Program-made: the position numbers and the translations under genes
The notes under the pieces: generated by a model
What the model was told of the DNA's origin: nothing
Seen by the model: only the letters and a program-made list of their open reading frames with translations
The model's database searches: none
Assembly (NCBI GenBank): GCA_036389295.1
Contig: DASVQB010000041.1
Coordinates: 1-64,000, forward strand
Direction: 5' to 3'
From: AC-37 sp036389295
Lineage (GTDB): Bacteria; Actinomycetota; Thermoleophilia; Solirubrobacterales; Thermoleophilaceae
Length of the DNA stretch: 64,000 bases
Part shown: piece by piece, positions 7,339 through 14,611 of the stretch
Numbering within the stretch: the stretch's first letter is position 1
Layout of the letters: every line of letters starts with the position of its first letter

Positions 7339-8781
7339 ATGACCGCAGGGCTGATCTCCGTCGCGGAGGCGCGCGAGCGGGTGCTGGCCGCGGTCCGGCC
7401 GCTCGCGGCCGAGGCGGTCCCGATCGGCGAGGCGCTCGGCCGGGTGCTGGCGGAGGAGGTCGCCGCCGCGGAGGACCTGCCGCCGTTCGACGCGTCGGCG
7501 ATGGACGGCTACGCGGTCGTGGCCGGCGAGGCCGCGGAGCTCGACGTTGTCGATGAGTCGCGGGCGGGCGCCCCCGCGGAGCGGACGCTTGGGGCGGGCG
7601 AGGCGATCCGGATCTCGACCGGCGCGCGGATGCCGGCGGGCGCGGACGCGGTGGTTCCGGTGGAGCGCGTGCGCGAGCCGGGCGGCGGCGGGCCGGGGGA
7701 CGGCGGGCCGGGCGACGACCGGCCGGGTGACGGCGAGCCCGGCGGCGGCGAGCCCGGCGGCGGAGAGCTGGGCGGCGGCGGCGGCGGACCCGGCGGCGGC
7801 CGGCCGCCCGCGCGCGTGTGGGTGCCGGAGGTCGAGCCCGGCGCGAACGTCCGCCTGGCGGGCGAGGACGTGCGGAGCGGTCAGGTCGTGCTGCGGCCGG
7901 GCGCCGAGGTCGGGCCGGCGGAGGTCGCGATGCTCGCCTGGGTCGGCCGGACGAGCGTGCGGTGCGGGCGGGCCCCGCGCGTGTCGATCGTCGTCACGGG
8001 CGACGAGCTGGTCGAGCCCGGCGCCCCCCTCGGGCCTGGCCGGATCCGCGACTCGAACTCCCCGGCGCTCGCCGCGCTGGCGACCCGCGCGGGCGCCACG
8101 GTCGCGGCCGCCCGCCGCGCGCCCGACGACTACGCCGCCACGGTCGAGGCGCTGAGGGCCGCCGTCGCCGAGGCCGACGTCGTCTGCGTCTCCGGGGGCG
8201 TCTCCGTCGGCCCCCACGACCACGTCAAGCCGGCGCTCCGGGAGCTCGGGGCGGAGGAGCGCTTCTGGGGCGTCGCCCTCAAGCCCGGCAAGCCGACCTG
8301 GTTCGGGACCGTGGCGCGCGGCATGGCGGGGGCCGAGCAAGCCGGCGGCACGGCGGGGCGCGGCACGGCGGCGCGCGGCGAGCAGGCCGGCGGCACGGCG
8401 CGCGGCGAGCAGGCGAACGCCGACCGGGTCCTCGTCTTCGGACTCCCGGGGAACCCGGTCTCCGCGATGGTCACCTTCCACCTGCTCGCGCGACCCGCGC
8501 TGCGCGCCCTGACCGGCGCCGACCCGTCCGACACCCGCGTGCGCGCGCGGCTGGACGCCCCCGTCCGGCGCAGCCCGAGGCGCGAGCAGGCCGTCCGCTG
8601 TCGCGTCCGCGCGACCGACGACGGCTGGCGACTCGACCCGACCGGCCCGCAGGAGTCGCACCGGATCAGCTCGATGCTGGGGGCCGGCGCGCTCGCGATG
8701 ATCCCGGCCGGCGAGGGGGCGCTCGACGCCGGCGACCCGGTGGACGCCGAGCTGCTGCCCAGGGGTACGGTTTCGGCGTGA
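7339..8781 (+). CDS. moeA: Molybdopterin molybdenumtransferase MoeA
   Basis: A 480-residue protein that inserts molybdate into adenylylated molybdopterin in the last step of molybdenum-cofactor synthesis. MoeA signatures are clear: DLPPFDASAMDGYAV near the N-terminus, RISTGARMPAGADAVVPVE, VEPGANVRLAGEDV, the nucleotide-fold VVTGDELVEPG and CVSGGVSVG, and GLPGNPVSAMVTFHLLARP. Two low-complexity inserts are unusual: a Gly/Pro/Asp repeat (about residues 115-154) within domain II, and a Gly/Thr/Arg/Glu repeat (about 330-358) in the molybdopterin-binding domain. Start ATG 7339 fits the family start. The stop overlaps the GTG start of the next gene (GTGA), so the two are co-translated. Confidence 0.93.
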   Translation: MTAGLISVAEARERVLAAVRPLAAEAVPIGEALGRVLAEEVAAAEDLPPFDASAMDGYAVVAGEAAELDVVDESRAGAPAERTLGAGEAIRISTGARMPAGADAVVPVERVREPGGGGPGDGGPGDDRPGDGEPGGGEPGGGELGGGGGGPGGGRPPARVWVPEVEPGANVRLAGEDVRSGQVVLRPGAEVGPAEVAMLAWVGRTSVRCGRAPRVSIVVTGDELVEPGAPLGPGRIRDSNSPALAALATRAGATVAAARRAPDDYAATVEALRAAVAEADVVCVSGGVSVGPHDHVKPALRELGAEERFWGVALKPGKPTWFGTVARGMAGAEQAGGTAGRGTAARGEQAGGTARGEQANADRVLVFGLPGNPVSAMVTFHLLARPALRALTGADPSDTRVRARLDAPVRRSPRREQAVRCRVRATDDGWRLDPTGPQESHRISSMLGAGALAMIPAGEGALDAGDPVDAELLPRGTVSA

Positions 8782-9482
8782 AGCGCCGCCACCCGCGCCG
8801 GGACCTCGAGCGCCGCCGCCGCGCGCGCGCGCGCGTGAGCCTCGTCGCGACGCCGCAGGGCGACACGAACCCGGACGGCAGCGTGACCTCCAAGCAGGTC
8901 GCCGACGTGACGCTCCCGCGCGAGGAGCTCGACCGGATCTGGACCCCGGAGTACCTCGAGCGGCTGGCCCGGACCTACTGGCGGTTCCTCACCCGCATCT
9001 CGCTCGGGCTGCTGCGCGTCGTGTACTCGCCGGCCGCCCGCGAGATCGTGGTCCTCGCGCGGCCGCTGCGGCTCCTCACCTTCCACGCGCCCGAGTACGA
9101 GACGACCGCGCGCCGCGGCAGCGTCACCTGGCGCATCAAGCAGGGGCTGCTCGTCGCGCCGCGCGGCCGCGGCAAGGGCTTCCTGCGGATCGCGGTCGAG
9201 CGCGGCCTCGACGCGGACGGCCCGGAGGCGAGCGTCCGGGTCAGCTCCGAGGTGGCGAACTTCTACCCGCTGATCGCCGGCTGGGGCTGGTTCTCGCGGA
9301 TCGGCCGGGTCCTGTACCGGGTCACCCAGCTCCGCATCCACGCCATCGTGACGAACGCGTTCCTGCGCTCGCTCGCCCGCCTCGACCTGTCCCCCTCGAT
9401 GGTCGGCGCCCTGCGCCGCCGGGAGGACCCGGAGGACCCGGCGGCCGCCGCCGCCGGCGAGCTCGAGCCCGCCGGCCGCTGA
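8778..9482 (+). CDS. Conserved-looking hypothetical protein
   Basis: A 234-residue protein I do not recognise, translationally coupled to moeA by a GTGA overlap. It starts with a very basic segment (VKRRHPRRDLERRRRARAR), followed by a compact middle with SVTWRIKQGLLVAPRGRGKGFLRIAVER and aromatic-rich stretches (EVANFYPLIAGWGWFSRIGRVLYRVTQ), and a disordered Glu/Ala tail. No signal peptide or clear transmembrane span; the FYPLIAGWGWFSRIGRVLY stretch might touch the membrane. Coupling to moeA hints at molybdenum-related work, but that is weak evidence. Confidence 0.65.
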   Translation: MKRRHPRRDLERRRRARARVSLVATPQGDTNPDGSVTSKQVADVTLPREELDRIWTPEYLERLARTYWRFLTRISLGLLRVVYSPAAREIVVLARPLRLLTFHAPEYETTARRGSVTWRIKQGLLVAPRGRGKGFLRIAVERGLDADGPEASVRVSSEVANFYPLIAGWGWFSRIGRVLYRVTQLRIHAIVTNAFLRSLARLDLSPSMVGALRRREDPEDPAAAAAGELEPAGR

Positions 9483-9507
9483 GCCCGAGCCCGCCGGCCG
9501 CTGAGGG

Positions 9508-10506
9508 CTAGCCGACCCGCTCGCCGGATATCTCGCGCAGCTTCGCGCGGTCGTGCCGCGCCGAGACGCGCCGCACGGTCCCGGACCGGGTCCGCATCAC
9601 GAGCGACTCCGTGGTCGCGCCCTCGCGCGTGTAGTGGACGCCCTCGAGCACGTCGCCGTCGGTGACGCCGGTCGCGGCGAAGAAGACGTCGTCGCCGGCC
9701 ACGAGCCGGTGCACGTCGAGCACCTCGTCGAGGTCGTAGCCCCGCTCGAGCGCCGCGCTCCGCTCGCCGTCGTCGCGCGGCCAGAGCCGCCCGACCATCT
9801 GCCCGCCGAGGCACTTGATCGCGGCCGCCGAGATCACGCCCTCGGGCGTGCCGCCGATCCCCCACAGCAGGTCGATCGGCGACTCGCGCTGCACCGCGAG
9901 CAGCGACGCCGACACGTCGCCGTGGGAGATGAACCGGATCCGCGCCCCCGCGCGGCGGATCTCCTCGATCGCGTCCGCGTGCCGGTCGCGCTTCAGCATC
10001 ATCACGGTGACCTCGTGGACGCCGGTCCCCTTCTCGCGCGCGATCAGCTCGAGCGTCTCCGCGAGCGGCCGGTCCAGGTCGAGCAGGTGCGCGTACGCGG
10101 GCTGCGCCGCCATCTTCGTCATGTAGACGCAGGGGCCCGGGTCGAACATCGTCCCCCGCTCGGACATGGCCATCACCGCGAGCGCCCGCGGCGACCCCTC
10201 GGCCGCCAGCGTGGTCCCCTCGAGCGGGTCCACGGCGATGTCCACCTGCGGCGGCGAGCCGTCGCCGATCTGCTCGCCGTTGTAGAGCATCGGCGCCTTG
10301 TCCTTCTCGCCCTCGCCGATCACGACGACGCCGTCCATGCGGATGGTCTCGAGCATGTGGCGCATGGCGTCGACCGCCGCGCCGTCGGCGGCCTCCTTCT
10401 CGCCGAGCCCGACCCAGCGCGCCGCGGCCAGCGCGCCGTACTCCGTCACCCGGACCAGCTCGAGGGCGAGGTTGCGATCGGGCCGCGACCCGGTCGGGTC
10501 GGGCAT
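9508..10506 (-). CDS. glpX: Class II fructose-1,6-bisphosphatase (GlpX)
   Basis: A 332-residue enzyme that dephosphorylates fructose-1,6-bisphosphate in gluconeogenesis. Class II motifs are clear: GEGEKDKAPMLYNGE and the metal/phosphate loop VDIAVDPLEGTTL, then MTKMAAQPAYAHLLD, FISHGDVSASL, and LWGIGGTPEGVISAAAIKCLGG. Length is normal for the family. The ATG at 10506 overlaps the TGA of the upstream membrane-protein gene (ATGA), so the two form one operon. It is the usual actinobacterial bisphosphatase type. Very secure. Confidence 0.95.
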   Translation of the reverse strand: MPDPTGSRPDRNLALELVRVTEYGALAAARWVGLGEKEAADGAAVDAMRHMLETIRMDGVVVIGEGEKDKAPMLYNGEQIGDGSPPQVDIAVDPLEGTTLAAEGSPRALAVMAMSERGTMFDPGPCVYMTKMAAQPAYAHLLDLDRPLAETLELIAREKGTGVHEVTVMMLKRDRHADAIEEIRRAGARIRFISHGDVSASLLAVQRESPIDLLWGIGGTPEGVISAAAIKCLGGQMVGRLWPRDDGERSAALERGYDLDEVLDVHRLVAGDDVFFAATGVTDGDVLEGVHYTREGATTESLVMRTRSGTVRRVSARHDRAKLREISGERVG

Positions 10507-11351
10507 CAGACGACGCCGGGCGGCTTGCGCGTCCTGCCGCCCACCGCCTGGCGTATCAGGCCGCCCACGAGGATCAGGTTCGCCCCAACGACCCCGACCC
10601 AGTAGCCGATCGCGAGCGAGATGTCGACGCTGTCGCCCGGCCGCCCGAGGATGATCCCGTTCAGCCAGACGAGCGCCGCGGCGATCATCCCGACGATCAT
10701 CGTCACCTCGCCCGGCCGCCACGACAGCGACGCCTCCCTGACGATCAGCCACGCCAGGATGAACGGCGCGATGCACGCCGCCGTCAGCAGGAAGTCGAGC
10801 GACGTGAACGTCTCCCACGCCGTGAACTCGCCGTGCTGCCCGCCGTGCAGCACCGAGTTGACGTTGCAGCCGCCGGGCGAGGGAGGGCTCACGCTGTCGC
10901 AGCTCGTCCCGAACCACGGCAGGAACAGCGAGCCGAACAGGATCGCAGCCCCGGCGAACCCCACGTACTCCGCCCACATCAACCGCTTGAAGTCCACCGC
11001 TGGCCTCTCCTTGGGTCCGGCCTCCTCGCGCTGGTGACGCGCCCGGCCGCCGAGCGCGCCGAGCCCGGCGCCGAACGCGGTCGTCAGCGCCACCAGCAGA
11101 ATCTCGGGGTCCGGGAGGTCGGCCTTCGCCTCCTCGCCCGTCGCCTGGTGGAGGATCAGGATGAAGCTCCCGAACAGCGCCCCGCCGACGACGCCGCGGA
11201 TCGCGCCCTCGCGGGCGCCGTCGTGCTCGAGCCCGGCCCCGTACCCGCCCGCGATGGCGAGGATCGAGAGCACCAGGTACGCGGTCTTGTCGACGCCGAG
11301 CAGCCAGCCGCAGACCGCGCCGAACGCGGCGGGCACGAGTCCCGCGAGCAC
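10506..11351 (-). CDS. Polytopic membrane protein
   Basis: A 281-residue protein with about eight hydrophobic spans, four in each half, separated near residue 110-120 by a charged loop (RARHQREEAGPKERP). The second half holds FGSLFLPWFGTSCDSV with a Cys pair (SCD ... GGCN) in what should be an outside loop, possibly a disulfide. Family not recognised. GTG start at 11351. It directly precedes glpX with overlapping stop and start codons, so it is transcribed with it. No transport or enzymatic motif was seen. Confidence 0.75.
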   Translation of the reverse strand: MLAGLVPAAFGAVCGWLLGVDKTAYLVLSILAIAGGYGAGLEHDGAREGAIRGVVGGALFGSFILILHQATGEEAKADLPDPEILLVALTTAFGAGLGALGGRARHQREEAGPKERPAVDFKRLMWAEYVGFAGAAILFGSLFLPWFGTSCDSVSPPSPGGCNVNSVLHGGQHGEFTAWETFTSLDFLLTAACIAPFILAWLIVREASLSWRPGEVTMIVGMIAAALVWLNGIILGRPGDSVDISLAIGYWVGVVGANLILVGGLIRQAVGGRTRKPPGVV

Positions 11352-11519
11352 GACCTGAGCTGGAACCGGCCTGGACCTGAGCAGATGTGGCGTGGGCTCC
11401 TCCTCCCCCGACTCGGGGGGACCCTATATCAGCCCGCTTCGCGACGGCGCGCTCGAAACCGGTCGCCGCCGTCGAACCGTTAGGGTCCCGGTGGATCCCC
11501 ACTCTTAGGAGGCCCCCTG

Positions 11520-11726
11520 ATGGCGGTGACCAAGATCATCGAGGTCGTCGGAAGCTCGCCCGAGAGCTCGGACGCGGCGGTCAAGGCCGCGCTCAAGGAC
11601 GCGCGCGAGACGCTTCGGAACATCAAGGCCGTGGACGTCGTGTCGACCGGGCTGCGAGGCGAGAACCTCGACGAGTGGAGGGCGCTCGTCCGGATCTCGT
11701 TCCTGATCGAGAGGGTGAGCGAGTAG
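11520..11726 (+). CDS. Dodecin-family flavin-binding protein
   Basis: A 68-residue protein matching dodecin throughout: KIIEVVGSSPESSDAAVKAALKDA, then LRNIKAVDVVSTG and the flavin-stacking Trp in LDEWRALVRISFLIER. Dodecins assemble as hollow 12-mers that store or buffer FMN, riboflavin or related flavins. A strong AGGAGG precedes the ATG. It stands just before egtB. Flavin storage fits the many flavin enzymes in this window, but that link is inference. Confidence 0.93.
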   Translation: MAVTKIIEVVGSSPESSDAAVKAALKDARETLRNIKAVDVVSTGLRGENLDEWRALVRISFLIERVSE

Positions 11727-11789
11727 CGGGACGCCGGGCGGCCCGCCGTTCGTCCGTAACGGCCGGTCGCGCGTAAGAGACACACGCAG

Positions 11790-13115
11790 GTGGCGACAGC
11801 CGCTGAGACACCGCCCCTCGGAGGGGTCGAGCCGCTGGCCAGGGGCCGGATCGCCGACCTGCTCGCGGACGCGCGCGAGCGGACGCTCCTGCTCCTCGAC
11901 GGCGTGTGCGAGGACGACCTCCGGCGCGTGCACACGCCGCTGATGAGCCCGCTCGCCTGGGACCTCGGGCACATCGCGGCGTTCGAGGACCTCTGGATCG
12001 GGCAGCAGGCGGGCGGCCTCGAGCCGCTGCGGCCCGACCTCTGGGAGGTGTACGACGCCACCGAGACGCCCCGGGCGGGCCGCGGCGAGCTGCCGTACCT
12101 GCCGCCCGCGGAGGCGCGCGACTACATGGACGCGGTCCGCGAGCGCTCGCTCGAGGTCCTCGAGGGCGCCGACCTCGAGGGCGACGGCCTCCACCGCGAC
12201 GGCCTGGTCTGGGACATGGTGGTCCAGCACGAGCACCAGCACAGCGAGACGATGCTCCAGACGCTGTGCCTCGCCGACGCCGGCGTCTGCGAGCCGCGCC
12301 GCAGGGAGCTGCCGCCCGCCCCGCCCGAGCCCGCCGGCGGCATGGTCCGGGTCGACGGCGGGCTGTTCCTGCTCGGCGCCGGGGCGAGCGGGTTCGCCTA
12401 CGACAACGAGCGCCCGCGGCACCTGGTGGAGCTGCCGCCGTTCGAGATCGACCGCCTGCCGGCGACGAACGGCGACTTCCTCGCCTTCGTGGAGGACGGC
12501 GGCTACCGGCGGCGCAGCCTGTGGTCCGACGAGGGCTGGGACTGGCGCCGGCGCGAGAACGCCGACCGGCCCCTGTTCTGGACCGCGGGCGGCGAGGAGC
12601 GGCGGCTCGACCGAGTCGAGCCGCTCGACCCCGACCTGCCCGTCATGCACGTCTCGTGGTTCGAGGCGGACGCCTTCGCCCGCTGGCGCGGCGCGCGGCT
12701 CCCGACGGAATCCGAGTGGGAGAAGGCGGCGGCGTGGGGCCCCGGCCTCGACCGCCCCCGCCGCTGGCCGTGGGGCGACGAGCCGCCGGGCCCGGAGCGC
12801 GCGAACCTCGACCAGACCGCGTTCTCCCCCGCCCCCGCGGGGGCGTACCCGGACGGCGCGTCGGCGTACGGCGTGCTCGGGCTGGTCGGGGACGCCTGGG
12901 AGTGGACGGCGAGCCACCTGTCCGCCTACCCCGGGTTCTCCCCGTACCCGTACGTCGAGTACTCGTCGATCTTCTTCGGCGACGAGTACCGGGTGCTGCG
13001 CGGCGGATCGTGGGCCACGCGCTCGCGGGTCGCCCGCAACACGTTCCGGAACTGGGACTACCCCGGCCGCCGGCAGATCTTCGCCGGCTTCCGCTGCGCG
13101 AGGGACGCCGCGTGA
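11790..13115 (+). CDS. egtB: EgtB, hercynine oxygenase (sulfoxide synthase)
   Basis: A 441-residue non-haem iron enzyme that joins a thiol (gamma-glutamylcysteine or cysteine) to the imidazole C2 of hercynine with oxygen, in ergothioneine synthesis. An N-terminal DinB_2-type helical domain supplies the iron ligands: H61 (WDLGHI) and the HxxxH pair H147/H151 in QHEHQHSE. The C-terminal two thirds form the formylglycine-generating-enzyme-like domain (GLVGDAWEWTASHLS, RVLRGGSWATR). GTG start at 11790 with a modest ribosome binding site. Its stop overlaps the egtD start (GTGA), so the two are co-translated. No egtA, egtC or egtE is adjacent. Confidence 0.93.
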   Translation: MATAAETPPLGGVEPLARGRIADLLADARERTLLLLDGVCEDDLRRVHTPLMSPLAWDLGHIAAFEDLWIGQQAGGLEPLRPDLWEVYDATETPRAGRGELPYLPPAEARDYMDAVRERSLEVLEGADLEGDGLHRDGLVWDMVVQHEHQHSETMLQTLCLADAGVCEPRRRELPPAPPEPAGGMVRVDGGLFLLGAGASGFAYDNERPRHLVELPPFEIDRLPATNGDFLAFVEDGGYRRRSLWSDEGWDWRRRENADRPLFWTAGGEERRLDRVEPLDPDLPVMHVSWFEADAFARWRGARLPTESEWEKAAAWGPGLDRPRRWPWGDEPPGPERANLDQTAFSPAPAGAYPDGASAYGVLGLVGDAWEWTASHLSAYPGFSPYPYVEYSSIFFGDEYRVLRGGSWATRSRVARNTFRNWDYPGRRQIFAGFRCARDAA

Positions 13116-14098
13116 CCGAGGTCGCGAGCCGGATCCGGATCGACGACCGCCTGGCCGGGAACGGGGACGGCGGCGGGAGCGGGGCGCTGGCCGCCGAGGT
13201 CCGCGAGGGCCTGAGCCGGTCGCCCAGGGAGCTGCCGCCGAAGCTGTTCTACGACGCGACCGGCTCGGAGCTCTTCGACCGCATCACCGAGCTGCCCGAG
13301 TACTACCCCACGCGCTGCGAGCGGGAGATCCTCGACCGGCGGGCGGGCGAGATCGTGGCCGCGGCGGGCGCCGGCGAGCTGGTCGAGCTGGGCTCGGGGT
13401 CGGCGAGCAAGACGCGCGCGCTGCTCGGGACCGGGGAGCTGTCCCGCTACGTGCCGGTGGACGTGTCGCAGTCGGTGGTCGAGCGCTCGGCGGAGGAGCT
13501 GTGCGCCGCCTACCCGGGCCTGGAGGTCCACGGGCTGATCGGCGACTTCCACCGCGACCTCGTCCACCTGCCGGACGGCGACCGCCGCCTGTTCGCGTTC
13601 CTCGGCGGGACGATCGGCAACTTCCACCCGGCCGAGCGGGTCCGGTTCCTCGCCATGCTCCGCGGCCTGATGGGGCCGGACGACCGCCTCCTGCTCGGAA
13701 CCGACCTCGTCAAGGACCCGGCCGTGATCGAGGCCGCCTACAACGACAGCGAGGGCGTCACCGCCGAGTTCAACCGGAACGCCCTGCGGGTCGTGAACCG
13801 CGAGCTCGACGCCGACTTCCCGCCGGAGCGCTTCGAGCACGTCGCCTTCTTCAGCGAGGCCGACTCGTGGATCGAGATGCGGCTTCGGTCGCTCGACGAG
13901 CGGACGGTGACCGTGCGCGGCGCCGGGATGGCGGTCGAGCTGGCGGAGGGCGAGGACATCCGCACCGAGATCAGCGCGAAGTTCACGCCCGAGCGCGTGG
14001 CCGGCGACCTCGACTCCGCGGGCCTGCGGCTCGACGAGCTGTGGACCGACCACGGCGGCCAGTTCGCGCTCAGCCTGTCGTCGCCCGCCGCGTCCTAG
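13112..14098 (+). CDS. egtD: EgtD, L-histidine N-alpha-methyltransferase
   Basis: A 328-residue SAM-dependent enzyme that trimethylates histidine to hercynine, the first step of ergothioneine synthesis. EgtD signatures: LPPKLFYDATGSELFDRITELPEYYPTRCE, the SAM loop VELGSGSASKTRALL, VDVSQSVVERSAEEL, FAFLGGTIGNFHPAE and LLLGTDLVKD. Starts at GTG 13112 within the egtB stop. The stop TAG overlaps the stop of the convergent Lrp gene at 14095. EgtD supplies hercynine directly to EgtB upstream; the two-gene pair is a minimal cluster. Confidence 0.94.
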   Translation: MTEVASRIRIDDRLAGNGDGGGSGALAAEVREGLSRSPRELPPKLFYDATGSELFDRITELPEYYPTRCEREILDRRAGEIVAAAGAGELVELGSGSASKTRALLGTGELSRYVPVDVSQSVVERSAEELCAAYPGLEVHGLIGDFHRDLVHLPDGDRRLFAFLGGTIGNFHPAERVRFLAMLRGLMGPDDRLLLGTDLVKDPAVIEAAYNDSEGVTAEFNRNALRVVNRELDADFPPERFEHVAFFSEADSWIEMRLRSLDERTVTVRGAGMAVELAEGEDIRTEISAKFTPERVAGDLDSAGLRLDELWTDHGGQFALSLSSPAAS

Positions 14099-14568
14099 CG
14101 GCGCCGCGCGGGCGCCGTCAGCGGCCGCTCCACCAGGCTCGTCAGCACCACCTGCGTCCGCGTCCTGACCACGTTCGGCTGGGAGTGGATGCGCTCGATC
14201 GTCCGCTCGAGGTGCGGGATGTCCCGGGTGCGCACGTGGAGGATCGCCTCGGGGTCGCCGGCCACGGTGTAGGCACCGACGACCTCCGGGTGGTCGACCA
14301 GGGCCCGCCGCAGCGCCGGCAGCGAGGTGTCGCCCTCGCAGAACACCTCCAGGAACGCCTCGGTGGTCCACCCGAGGGCGGCCTGGTCGACCACCGCGCA
14401 GTAGCCGCGGATCGTGCCCTCGGCCTCGAGGCGGTCGATCCGCCGCTTGACCGCCGGCGGCGACAGGGACACGCGCTCGCCGATCTCCACGAGGCTCGCG
14501 CGGGCGTCGCTCGCCAGCGCCGAAAGGATCTTGCGATCCACCTCGTCTGGATTTCGATTCTTGCTCAT
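14095..14568 (-). CDS. Lrp/AsnC-family transcriptional regulator
   Basis: A 157-residue regulator: N-terminal helix-turn-helix (DEVDRKILSALASDARASLVEIGERVSLSPPAVKRRIDRLEAEGTI) and a C-terminal RAM ligand-binding domain (ALGWTTEAFLEVFCE, VVGAYTVAGDPEAILHVRTRD). Members sense amino acids and often control a divergent neighbour. Only 43 bases separate this start from that of the divergent arginine/ornithine fusion gene, so the Lrp protein very likely binds this shared region and answers to arginine, ornithine or a related amino acid. That last step is inference from context. Confidence 0.92.
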   Translation of the reverse strand: MSKNRNPDEVDRKILSALASDARASLVEIGERVSLSPPAVKRRIDRLEAEGTIRGYCAVVDQAALGWTTEAFLEVFCEGDTSLPALRRALVDHPEVVGAYTVAGDPEAILHVRTRDIPHLERTIERIHSQPNVVRTRTQVVLTSLVERPLTAPARRR

Positions 14569-14611
14569 ATGCGCAGGATTCCTTCTGGTCCGATCGCCGA
14601 TAATGGTCTCG

